Assembly: GCA_029379385.1 (NCBI GenBank)
Contig: CM055617.1
Coordinates: 9,858,001 to 9,922,000 of the forward strand
Source of the DNA: Quillaja saponaria
Lineage: Eukaryota > Streptophyta > Magnoliopsida > Fabales > Quillajaceae
Reading direction: 5' to 3'
Length of the DNA: 64,000 bases
Shown here: one piece after another, positions 24,239 to 36,260 of the stretch
Numbering within the stretch: position 1 is the first letter of the stretch
How the letters are laid out: each line of letters opens with the position of its first letter
The notes under the pieces: generated by a model
The model's input: the letters and a program-made list of their open reading frames with translations, nothing else
The model's database searches: none
Told to the model about the DNA's origin: nothing
Made by a program: the position numbers and the translations under genes

Positions 24239-25819
24239 GTGTAAAGTATAACACAGACTACCACACGCAAAAGGAAAATTGGAATTTACCCTAACTGAAA
24301 ATTATGCTAATTTTTTGTTAAAATTAAGTTTTGGACAGTAAATATTATTACATATAAATGTGACATTTTAATAGGGAAAATCCAAAATGTGAAGAGATAA
24401 GATCAGTGGGACAGAAGGACTAAGTAACAATCAGAAAATCTCCTATAGGCTATAACGCATCTATGGAGATGTGATGATTGATGTATAAAAATCTTCAGTG
24501 AGAGTTTGGGGACATTTGCAAGGGATTAGATAAAACTTCACAATTGATATGAAAATCCCTTTGGGTATAATAATTCATATAGTGTTACATGATTGAAAAG
24601 TAGAATCCAAAAGCTCTTCTAGGTATCCATAAAAAAGAAGGCAACAATGCTAGTTTCAAATGGCCATGATGTGCATACAGCAAGAACATTCCTTATTATA
24701 CATCCCTAGCCATGCACCCGCACAGTTTTGAACAGATTATTATAGTTGCCTGAGCTCAAAATGTCCGGAACATGATCCACACCATATTCATCAGACGAAC
24801 AAATTATAAAAGGAACTATCTAAAGCAAAAATCCATTTGGATGTAAACAACTTCAGAAGCAATGAACCTGTTTCCGTGATGACGAATCAGTCAAGCTTGC
24901 TGAAAGGTTAGTAACCAATTTAGTGGGTATAAACCAACTCTCTTTCCTCCCCTATAGTGATGTCAAGAAAAAGGTGAAAAAGATTAATAACTAAATACTT
25001 AAACTTACCATCTTCAAGACATTGATAACACTCTAAGAAAACATTACAAAAAACTTTCTAACCTGCTGAAGTTTGACCAAGCCCAAGTCTGCAAGGTCTT
25101 TGATTGTACTCCTCTGTACATCATTCAATGTAATTATATTATATGCCTAATGCATAAAGAAGCACCAAAAAAGTGCCAAGGTCAGATACCAATTACCAAA
25201 AAAATTTCTAGAAATATAGGAAATGCTTTGCCAAGGTGACATCAGAAAGTATAGACAGAGAAGAAATAGATATAATTATTTAAGATCTATTAAAAAAGTA
25301 TTTCAGTAAGAAAAGAGATTGTAGATACAGCCAAACAGGAATAAGAACCCTAAGGTATGACTGAGAATTCAACAAAGAATGTATTACTATCATAATAAAA
25401 ACGTTGTACCTCCCCTGTTATATGAAAACTAAGCTCAAGCAAGACTGAAATTAAATCAGCAGAATCCACACCTCGTTTCTGCACCAAAATTAGAAGATAA
25501 AATCCAGTAAGACAACATATAGAGCACATTCTGGAGAAACAATGTCAAAACTTTAGTACAGTCCCTAGTTTAATCTTCAAATATGTTTATCACTGTGAAG
25601 AAACAAGTCAAAGTCATGGTGTGTTGTTCAAATCTACTGAAGATGAGACAAAATATATTAATTTCTTCCTTTGATAAGGATAACTGAAAATTTTATCAGC
25701 AAAAAGGAACAACCAAGAAAGAAGTAACAAAAATGGAAAAAGAATCTCTAATTAATTTTGTTCTTTTCATTCTTTCCTTATCTTCAAAATTAAAATGAGA
25801 AGATATAAAAAAAAAAAAA

Positions 25820-25890
25820 GGGTCACCCGGTGCACAAAGTGCTCCCCGGCTATTACGGGGGTAGGGGGAGGGTGGGTAAAAATACAGAGG
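25820..25890. mobile_element. Possible SINE fragment
   Basis: An A tract (25808-25819) is followed by a GC-rich segment (CACCCGGTGCACAAAG, CTCCCC, GGGGGTAGGGGGAGGG) that stands out sharply from the AT-rich intron around it. From memory it resembles the body of widespread plant tRNA-related SINEs. No target duplication was identified. Confidence 0.3.
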
Positions 25891-26821
25891 ACAGTTTTTT
25901 TCTCTAATATCATATATTAAGTTTTTAATTCAGAACCAATAAGATTGGATTTATTAGAAATAAATATTCCATACCTTGGAGTTGGAGTTGGAGATGTAAT
26001 CTCTAATGATGTACCAAAGTTGATCATTTGTGTCCATCAGCTGTAATTAGCAGAGATCAAAAATAATTTCTAAAAATCACATCCAACAACTGTATATGGC
26101 TCATGATATGTTTGATGCATACCAAAAACTGGAAGCCACTCTCAGTCAACTTTGCAGCTTCTTTCTCCCTATAGTAGGGTACATAGACGTATAGAAACCC
26201 ATTTATACATTTAAAAGTCTTTACAAAAGAAAAGTCATACTGCTGAGAAAAAATAACCTTTGAGTCAGAAGCCCTCGCTTGAAAACTTTCAGCATAGACG
26301 AGCTGATGCTAGATGGTCTTTCAGCTTGATTTGAGCTTATTAGTTGCAACAAGAAAAACTACATTATCAAAGTTGCAAGTCACTTTAAATGAGGCTTGGG
26401 TCTAGTAAAGAAAACCAACAATGAAAAAGTTAATTATATCATGTCCTCTCACAATAGGTACAATAACTAAGAAACACCAAGACTCCAATTTTTAAGTGAA
26501 ACAACAGAATTGAAAGAGGATCCAATGAATGAATTTCACATCTCCCATTGTGCTGGTGCATAAGCCTCAAGATCCTCTAAGCTCGGGAGCCTCACAGTAT
26601 TAGGAGGCATTGATTCCCTTGGCAAAACTTCACTGCAATAATTAATCATAAGATCATATTATCGGCTAATGCAAATCTTGAATGCAGTATTATGCTGCAA
26701 ATATCTTTTGGTGATATACTACATTCAATTCTTGTCCTCAACAACAAAAGTCCACTACTTCTAGTGGAATTGAGAAGCAGCAGTATCATTTGAGCTTAGT
26801 GCTGACTCATCACAAATTAAA

Positions 26822-27153
26822 AATCAACATAGATGAATCTAAGACTCGCCCATGTACCAGAAGCTTCTGGAGATTTTTCTGAAATGTTTGGTTGATTCTG
26901 TACATTTTCTCTTTTTTCCTGCCAGAAGAACGTACATTTTGCTAAAGCTGGCCAGGAATGATACACCACAATACTTGTCATTCTAAGAATCAACATAGAT
27001 GAATCTAAGACTCACCCATGTACCAGAAGCTTCTGGAGATTTTTCTGAAATGTTTGGTTGATTCTGTACATTTTCTCTTTTTTCCTGCCAGAAGAACGTA
27101 CATTTTGCTAAAGCTGGCTAGGAATGATACACCACAATACTTGTCATACTGAG
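26822..27153 (-). repeat. 166 bp tandem duplication containing TFB2 pseudogene exon 3
   Basis: Units 26822-26987 and 26988-27153 are almost identical by eye. Each carries a whole 69 bp exon 3 (27016-27084 and 26850-26918) with its acceptor and donor. The upstream (higher-coordinate) copy has a GT donor (GGTGAGT context); the downstream copy has GC. Including both copies would add 23 codons in frame. Confidence 0.92.
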
Positions 27154-28193
27154 AATATGTTCAGGTCCAGAGCACACACACATGCTAAAATAATTACATA
27201 ACAACGGATATGTGAGTTAAACTTGCAGAATTCTCATGATGGCAACTCGCATCATATAGTATTGCCTTCAGGTTCTTAAGAAGTGAGAGGGGAAAAGAAA
27301 AAGACAAAAATGAGAAGGCAAGTCAAAATTGCTAATAACATCTAATAAACAAAAACTTCAAGCGAAAAGGTACTTGAATACAATGAAGGGGAAAAAGCAA
27401 CCCATATTATGCAATGCAATGGAATAGCATGGATTAATCAAGTTTCCTAGCTTTTGTGCTTGGCCAAAAGATCTTTAAGATATTTCAGGGTGTCAAAAAA
27501 ACTCCCAGTTAAGGAATAGAATTTTCCCAATTAAGATTATTTCCAATGAACATCTTGGAAGAGGGAACCACTCAAAGACATAAACCATTGTCCAGATTGC
27601 AAATAAAAAGATAAATCCCATATATGACAACTGGTGTACCTGTCAACAGTTTCAGTAAAAATTCTCAACAGAAGCAATCTATCAAGAGCTACTATGCTTT
27701 GAGAACCCATCTGCAAGCACCCACTCCTCCATCAATTTGGCTGTCACCAGAGTATCAATATATAGCATCTGTAGAACATATTTCTTGGCTAAAGGTTGCA
27801 GAGACCTGAGAAATTGGGTGACAATATATATATATTAAAACTACATTGTCGAACCCAGACATCCAATTTGCTTTCTTCACACACCCATATAGTATATTAG
27901 CTTGTAGTATACTTCCATCAAGGCAACAACTAGAGCTTCCACTTCTATAACAGAATTTAAAAAAAAAAAAAAAAAAACAACAACAACTAAAGAAAACGAA
28001 AATTCACAAACTAAATAAAATATGACAATAATACAGTTAAATGCAATGGAGAAAACAAAGTAAAAGAATAAAAAATTGACCTGAGAATAGCTTTGCAGAT
28101 GAATGCGTTCTCGTAGAGTTTGTCGAGCTTCCTGGCAGGCAAGGTGGACGCCATGTCCATGAAATTCTTCGCTATAATCTTAACCTGAGGCAT

Positions 28194-31100
28194 TCTGGCT
28201 GATTCTTTTTTCTTCATGATTTTTAAACTATGATTTTACTTCTTTTGCAGAGCTTAAAAAATAAATAACACTGCAATTAAATTATTTGTTGTTGTTGTTG
28301 TTGTTGTTGTTCGCATAGCTTAAAAATCAGCCAGAGAGCTTTGTTGAAAATTATTGCTGCAAGCCTGCAATTCAGATTTTTTAGAACATCGAAAAACCAA
28401 TTGGAAAGTTACCAAAATCTACCCAACCATATAAGACCATCAAAGATTTCAACTCATTTATGATCCACCAATTCCTTTCTAATTTTACATGAAAATGGTA
28501 GAGAGAGAGAGTGCTCGCAGGGACGTGAACGGTGTTGTCTGCAGCTGCAGATGGCGGAGCTGTGCAAAGTGAAGAAGATGCTTCTCTGCAACACTTTGTT
28601 TGTGTCCGAGGCCATGGTTTGGGCTTCCAGTTTGTTTTTTTTCCTCTTCCACCTTATACCGGATATCTATTTCTAAAATCTATACAAATTCAAAATATTT
28701 TTAATATATTCTCATTAAAAGGAAACTATAATTATTATTCAATATAAATAAATTAAATTAACAATAAAAAAATTCTAGATTTTACGAAAACAACTTCATG
28801 TTTATTAAAAAATTATAGCATTTTGGAAAGATATTATTTTATTATCATAATTTAAGAAATGATAATGATTTATATCTTATTTTAAATTTAATAATATTAA
28901 AATTATATTTATCTCTTGACAATAAGACCATAAGTGTTTTTTTGTCTTTGCTCTTAAATATTTATAATTTATGTTAAGTTGTAACTTGTATTCAAGTTTT
29001 AGGAAACTAAGTTTATGTTTTAGAAATAAGTAGAGCTTCGTGTAATATTAGTATATAAAAGAGATGTTAGAGTAATTTATATACAATATGCGACCATTTC
29101 ATATGAGCAAATTTTACAAATTGTCTATGAATAAATTGTTATCCTATAAATTTTTATACTTAATGAATTTATTAATAATCATGTTAATTTAATTTTTGTA
29201 TTTTTAAATATTATCAATGTGATAACCCCACATTCATGACATCAATTGTTTATTCATTTTGGAAATGACTAGTTTTGATAGAATGAGCTAAAGACCAATA
29301 ATCGATTTTTATCAACTCTAAAAGAATCAAGAGTTTATTTTTAGATGCTCGTTTCCAATCTTTCTCATAAGCTTCAACTTTTAAATTTATTATGAAAGTA
29401 GAGAAAAATTCAACTTTCACATTCTCTTTAATTTTCTATTTAAAATTCAAATCAAACTTCTACACTATCATTATTTTCACTAATTTTGTATTGTTAGTAT
29501 TTTTGTGATTCGGTAAAATCATTTTTTTATTTATGGAAGGATTCCAAGAGAAATTAGCGTTTAGGTGTAAGCTTAATAAACTTTTACTTTGAAGTATTTT
29601 AAGTTTAACCTATAAAGGTTGTTGAGCCCAGCAAATTAGTGTTGTAAAGATTTTGCTAAATCTTGTAAATTTAGTTGTTAGTTAATTGTACTCTCAAGTA
29701 AAGTTTAAAGAGTAGACTTGAGGGATCGGTGAACTATTATAAATCATTGAGCTAACCTCTCCAACCTTTACTCTCTTATTTTCCAACTTTAGAGTAAACT
29801 TGAAATTACTTATATGTGTGTTTTTGTGTTGTTTTAAAAAATGTGAAGTTTTTAGTTGGTCAAATTATTCAATACCTCTGGTTTGGTTTTTTGGGTCAAC
29901 TAGTAAGCTGACACATTAACTTTGTAATCCTCTCTCCTCCCCACATCCCAATATATCTTTTTTTATATATATATATAAAAAGACTAAGATTTACTGAATT
30001 TTAACTTTAAACCTATTAAATGAAATAAGATAGCAATAACTACTTTGACAAACTCATTATTTGGTAAATTAACTAAACAAAAAGACAGGCATGCATTGAA
30101 TCCTAAGAGAAAAAATAAAGTTCAAAAACATCAATAAAGAAAAAAAAAGTTAAATTATAATTTGATCTTTTAGCCTCACTATTGAAATTCAAAATAAATA
30201 AATAACTTAAAAAATATATATTTTTTTATAACAATCTAGCAAAATAGGATATATATAAATTCATACAACATAAAAAGATATAAATCAAATAAAAGAAACA
30301 ATATTGTTAGAAATATTATATTTTCACAATTTAAAAAAAAAAAAAAACTTTGATAAATTTTTAAAATTTTAAAATATAAATTAATTTAAAATGAAATAAA
30401 AAAAATAAAAAAATATGTTTATTATTTACTATTCTGATCCTTAAAAATATTATTTTTTCTAATTAGGTTCTCCAATATTCAGTTGTTTTTATTTTGGTCC
30501 CCTAATAATTAATTTTTTAAAATCAAATTCTAAATTGATCCAAAACTATTAAATTTAAATAGAACAATACATACTTAGTTGATATGATTAAGAATGCTTG
30601 AAAAAAATTTAGAGTGTAACATTTAAAATCGAGGAAACAAGTTTGTCTAATTATTGAGTTAATATTAATGTGATTTTTCCTTTCATGCATAAATATTTTT
30701 TTTTTTTATCATCTCCTAAAAAATATGTTAGCTCATTTCGCTAGTTTCCATCTTAATTTAATAATTTTAAACTCAATTCAAATAAATTAAATCTTAGAGG
30801 ACCAAAATCAAAATAATTAAATCTTAAAGGACTAGATTAGAACTTTTTTAAAGGAATAAAATAGAAAATGATATAATTATTAGGGACCAAATAGTAAATA
30901 AGCCCATATTATATGCCAAGCACAAAATCTAAAACAAGTATAATATCCACACCATTATTGACAATAGTGGCTTCAAAGACAAATTGCCTGACCAAATATT
31001 GTGCCTGATGAGGTCCAATTCCAGTCAAAGAATCTGGTTGCACCTTGCGAGTTTTTGAGTCATTGTTCACGTTTTAAGCTATAATTCAGGCCTTGGTACA

Positions 31101-31726
31101 TCAACTCAAGTCGTATTTCTTTTTCCTTTCTTTTGTTTTTTCTTGTTGGGGAGGAGGGTACATACTACACAGGGTAATTACAGTATAATGCAGAAACTTA
31201 GAACTAGCCCTTTGCAAGAAAATGCATCTGATATTAGTTTCAATAATATTTCAAATATAGCAGTGTGCACTAACTATGAACAGGAATAGCTAAGGTGGCA
31301 CACAAACAACATTCTTGCCAATAGAAAGTATTCATTTACTTTCATCAGCAAAAAATGTATTATATCCTCAAAAGAAACCGATATATTTCACTCCAATTTG
31401 ATCAATGATAAATAATGTCAGTGATTTTAATATGTTCCACCATATGAAAGTTAAGAACACATCTAAGGTCAGCTACGACGCGAAAAACATACTCAGTTAC
31501 CTTAAGTATACTGCCAAACATTGTAGACTCCCAGGTTTTAGATGGCAAAGCTCACAGAATCTAGCAATGGGAAAAATAAGATGAAAAAACATCCTTATGT
31601 AAACAACTATGACCTAGAATAATACTCTTCTGAAGCAGGTTCAACCAGCCAAAATGAATTTCTGCAAACTACAGCTAACAAAATTTTTTTAGTATGCTTT
31701 GTGTTGTAAAATTGTGTTTTCTCTCC
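28194..31726. other. Intergenic: TFB2 pseudogene 5' flank to 3' flank of the CX3C gene
   Basis: No credible gene. It contains a (GTT)8 microsatellite at 28287-28311, a GC-richer patch at 28500-28680 that is probably the old TFB2 promoter or 5' UTR, very AT-rich DNA from 28690 to 30900, and a possible MITE at 30417-30905. Confidence 0.55.
30417..30905. mobile_element. Possible MITE with TTATTTACTATT termini
   Basis: The left end (GTTTATTATTTACTATTCTG from 30417) and the reverse complement of the right end (GGGCTTATTTACTATTTGGT from 30905) are imperfect inverted repeats about 490 bp apart. The interior is AT-rich. No convincing target duplication. Confidence 0.4.
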
Positions 31727-34700
31727 CTATGCAGAAGTGCTTGGTACATCTTCAGGAGGGTCAATAGGCTCTACAGGTTGAAGCTTAGGCTTCTGAACAA
31801 GGGGAGGCTTCAATGGCCTGTTTGGACAAACTTTATCAGCTTTCTCTGGGTGAATTTCAAACTACAATATGCAAAGATATATTAGTAGGTAGACATTGTA
31901 AAACCCCAAAGAAATTAAAAGAGTATGGATGGCAGATATGACACAATTGCACTTCATCCGTTAACATGATTTCAGTACTCATGTAGACAGGGAAACAGTA
32001 GATAGTCTGGAATCATAAGGTGTCCATTATTATATCGGTAAAGAACAAAAGGGGAGGGTGGAAAAGCTTTTTTATAAGACATCGCATCAACAACCTTTTT
32101 AGATGAACCATGCCATCTATATAATTTTCATGTACTATTTTGTAGATAATATAAGCCAGCCAATTGCTTACAGACACAAGCTTCCCACAAACATTATTAT
32201 GTCAAAAACTTGTGTTATAGTTCAATTACAAAAATGTTCTTTGAGAGCAATGACTTCAAATTGACATGTTGTTTGTTAGACCATAATTCTCACTGGCTAC
32301 AAAAAGGAAAGGATCATGTTCAAGAGAAGATATTCAGTTATGGGCATTATGGAGAATAGAGATACAAAAAGTTTCTGTTGGATTTTTTCAATTTACCCAA
32401 AAGCTTAAATTGATGAGAATCTGCCCCAACTACATATCCGAAGCCTAATACATGTTTTTTTTTCTTTTTGATACTTTAACAACTTCCGAACTAAGAAATA
32501 ATTTTGTACTTAATAGACATTTTTCTGTCATGTTTAAAAGATAAATATAAAGTGATTCCTATTTCAAGCCAGCACTAGAGACTCATCCCCAGTAAACAAG
32601 GGATACCTGTATACCATTCCATATGATATTGCCTTCATAGTTACAAGTTTCAGTAAAACAATTCTACACCTTAAGTGCACCCTTCCCCACTATCACCTGA
32701 GCAGTGATTCTTTGAATTTTGTTTTCTTAGGGTGAAAGGAAATTAGAAAGATATGGTTGTGTAACCAACATTTTGGTTAAAACAATCAAACTGACCTTGT
32801 AACCACAGCCAGAGACACAAGCATGGAAACATTCCTGTATACAGAAGGGGATCAACAATCATAAATCATAAATTAGTAAAAATACAAATAATAGCATAAT
32901 GACAACTCTTTCAGCAAACATTAAGCAATTTTATCATATAAAGATACCAGCAAGCTGTAAGACCATTAAAAGTACAAATCATAAAGTTATATAGCATCAT
33001 TGATTACATAAAGGTATCACATAAGTATTATCCACAGTAAAAAAATAATTAGTTATCAACAAATTCTCATATCTGCTTGCTCCTCCAAGCTCCAACTAAT
33101 GGTATTTACCTACAAAGAAAAGCTCTATTCTGATGTGTGGGCTTAAAGCTGTAGAATTACTAAAAATATGTGCTTTCTACCCAATCAATGTTTACTTCAC
33201 CAAGCAGCCCCAGTCTAAGCAACCACTAGATCATGATTGCTCAGAACAAGTTCAATAAGTAAAGCTTCTTGTATTAAATGTAATACTGGCTTAAGTGAGA
33301 CTTTCATTCAGTGACCTCAAAAGTCCAGCAACCAGTAACATCCTGCTAAAACTATAATCTATCACAGATATCACCACCAAGTCCAATTTGCTAATTTCCT
33401 TTTCAGTACTTGTATTCTTTCACTTTAAACTTGAGATTACTAATATATCATCATGTTTATACTGCCTACCGCCAACCATTGTAGAAAATTCATAAAATTT
33501 AAGAAATAGGACAAATACCAGAATTATTTTCCTACAAGTTATTTATTTCATATCATGCACAAGGTTAAATACTGATAGCATATGCAAGACCTGGAATCAA
33601 AATTTCATCCCAAACATCAGTCATCACTAAACAGATCATATTCTCTACGTCCATGTTATGACAAATGTAATGGACTATTTGCAGGACGTATTTTAAAAAA
33701 AAAAAAGGCGCATTTATGACCCCCTGGCCCTCCATTGTAGGCATGTAACAGATCCATTGGCTGTTTGCAACTGTTTCATATTGAATTTACTAGTCAAGCC
33801 ATTCAATTTTGATAAAGATTAAAAATTAGAAACTTAATAAGACATCCATGACACAACCATCTCCAAAGACACAATTTTTCAATTAAACTTTATCTACCAC
33901 AATGGTGATACAATTGAAGCAATTTCAACCATAACCACTTCCATGTAGACTGTATCTGACTATAATAAGGACTAAGGAAACTATATTTTCATATGTAACT
34001 TCATCCTCAAAAGGGAAAAAACTAAAGTGTTATCTTTCATAGCTGGGAGAAGAAACTCACACGCATTATATGTGTTTTTATGAACTATTCATGACAACGA
34101 TTATGAGATGATGAGATAAAGTTAAGCAAACAATTAATCTTAATTCCTTGAGTAAGCCATCCTATTGGTATTAAGCAAGTAATTTTAAAGGAACATGAAA
34201 AAAAATGTAACCAACTGTCAGCATCACCATAACAAACTACTACTTATCTGAAAATTTTCAACTGCCAAAAGACTTGTTTAAGTAGCAGAATCAAACTTCA
34301 AAAGTTGTTGGGGGTCCCAAGAGACAAAAACCCACATAAGATCAATAAGTGTACCAATAAAGCAAATCCAATTCTCTTGACATGTTTCGCATTACAGGTA
34401 GGTAAATCATTGTCCTTGGACAAACAAGCATCAATTGAATCACGATGACCAATGAGATAGTGAAATAGTCACAGGTTGAAAGAGAAGTACCTCTGAATAG
34501 CTGTCAGCTCCAGGAGAACGATCAATGTAAGCACTCCACTGCTGGTCCTTTAGCACAGGGTCCTTGTAGCATATATGATTGCACTCTTCCAAGCCTGATT
34601 TCGAATAGTAGATAACATAAACCTCATAATCAAGCATAAAGTTTCAGCTTACCAATCCCAAATTTAATGCATACTCCACTTAAATTTGGGTAAGAACCTT

Positions 34701-36260
34701 CAAACTAATAATTTCTCATCTTGACATTCAATAGTGGCTAGATTATACTATTTATGCTAAGGAAGCTGAAATGAAACCAAGACCTAGCTTTGAAATTGTC
34801 ATTCCCAAAACACGAGCTCCATCAGTACTGCAAGCCCTCCCCCAAACACGGAGAGGGAGGAGAGGGGAAAGAGATGATTCCATGCTTTGTGTTGATTCAA
34901 CAACAAGCTAACATATTGTTATATATGATATCCCCTCATCACACTTTATAACTTTAATAAATTCTTCTCATTTTCCTGTTCTTCCTCCCTCCTCTTTCTC
35001 TTCCCCTCACACTTGTTTGTCAATAGAAGTTTGTAGGTTTTACTATTCTTACTGCTAAACTAGCTTAGCTATTGTAATAGATTGAGCCAAACTGTCAAGA
35101 TCACCTAGTTGTTCAAACTTGTGTAGAATCTAGCTTTAAATATATCTCAGCCAAGATTTTTCTATTTCAAATGGTTTGAAATCTTGGAAACAGAATCCAA
35201 CATCAATATGCTAAAGTTGAAGAAGAACTGGAAACTGAGAATTTTAAATCTAAACCTAGGTTATAATTTACAAATGAAATAAAAAAGTGAGATAATCTGA
35301 AGATAGTATATATGAAAAATGATAAAACAGGAAAGTGATCTCACACTCTTCCCATGTGTCTCCATCAGAGTTGCAACCCTTCTTGCAAAACACTCGCCCT
35401 GCAATAACCCAAGCATGTAATCAATGAAACTCATTCATTTAATTGCCAAAACAATCATGAAAACACACACCAAAAGTAACAAACACCAGGGCGCTAGACT
35501 CACTGGATATGTCCTACTCTTATGTTAATGATAAAGTAAAATTAATAGAATACAGAACCTTGAGATGGGGAAAGGCAATTCATTCCCAATAGTGATATAC
35601 ATAGCTTTTATGTCCAGCCATCACATTAATCATAATTTTTATGAAAGCCTATGTTAGTCTAGGAGATTGCTCTTTTCATTTCCCAAATGCAACCTCGAGA
35701 TACCCACATGATCATGTAAAGGACAAGGCATAAGAAAATTATCTAAATATAACAGTGTTGAGAGCACAGTATACATGGTTCTTATTCTTCTCTGGGAACA
35801 CTTGTTTACCAATGCAGTTTTCCCTGGTTTTTTAACTCAGAAAAAATTGTCCTCATACCAGCTTCTATGAGGACATCTTTGATAACCCAGATTACAAATT
35901 AGGCGTAAAAATCAATAATATATGAACTATAACCAATCCAACTCATTATTGAATGCAAAAAGCCCATATTACTTGCCAAATAAAAGAGAATAAAATACAA
36001 TGATTATCCATATTATGATCCTTTTCTGGTATCCAGGCAGGCTGGGGTAGGGGAAATACCAAAAATTTCAAACCAAAAGAACTAAAAACACACATTTATG
36101 AGATTACTATGCATGAAAATCCAAATAAATAAAAAAAATTCAGAAAAGTTAAAATAAATTAAAAAAAAAAAAAAAAAGGTTTACAAGGAATTTGAGTAAG
36201 GGCTGCGTATTTGTTTGTGCATTGGTTTCCACATGGAGACGACCATTGCTGAGGTATCAT
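31727..36260 (-). CDS. Plant-conserved small cysteine-rich protein with repeated CX3C spacing
   Basis: Five minus-strand exons: 36185-36260, 35345-35398, 34491-34594, 32796-32834 and 31727-31861, all GT-AG and in phase, giving 135 residues. The start MIPQQW is preceded by an in-frame TAG, which fixes the first ATG. Eleven cysteines are spaced regularly: C10/C14, C30/C34, C44/C48/C52, C80/C84/C88 and C103, i.e. four clusters of CX3C or CX3CX3C. Between them is a conserved-looking block KDPVLKDQQWSAYIDRSPG. The tail (from about residue 104) is proline-rich (NRPLKPPLVQKPKLQPVEP) and probably disordered. No signal peptide or membrane segment. I recall plant proteins of this shape but no name or function. 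The spacing invites metal binding or a disulphide helical hairpin as in small TIM/CHCH-like proteins, which is inference only. It is divergent from ALN, with 2.7 kb between the start codons. Confidence 0.8.

Larger units (their letters stand above)
20678..28193 (-). pseudogene. TFB2: TFB2 (TFIIH subunit p52/GTF2H4) homologue, broken, intron-containing
   Basis: All coding blocks of plant TFB2 can be found in order on the minus strand: exons 28081-28193, 27640-27805, 27016-27084 (duplicated at 26850-26918), 26542-26632, 26258-26358, 26123-26168, 25975-26040, 25410-25478, 25063-25146, 24868-24951, 23500-23585, 22495-22586, 21190-21269, 20900-20974 and 20678-20809. It starts MPQVKIIAKNFMDM and ends VREYLRGQK-stop. 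In family members this is a TFIIH core subunit that anchors XPB in transcription and nucleotide-excision repair. Lesions: exon 2 lacks two bases near 27690-27694, giving a TGA at 27682-27684; the exon 4 donor is AT at 26541-26540 instead of GT; exon 12 has one extra A in the run 22513-22518; exon 13 lacks one base near 21195. The donors of exon 12 and the duplicate exon 3 are GC. Codon structure is otherwise well kept, so decay looks recent. Retained introns show it is not a processed copy. Sequencing error could explain single indels but hardly all lesions together. Confidence 0.88.

Noticed and set aside
26542..27805. TFB2 as a functional gene with ordinary alternative splicing
   Set aside because: Exon 2 shifts frame and reaches TGA at 27682-27684, and no in-frame GT donor was found after exon 4. 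The later +1 and -1 shifts also do not restore the frame, because a TGA lies between them.
28498..28747. A gene starting near 28532
   Set aside because: The open frame starts without ATG and quickly runs into AT-rich sequence. The position fits the old promoter and 5' UTR of the TFB2 copy.
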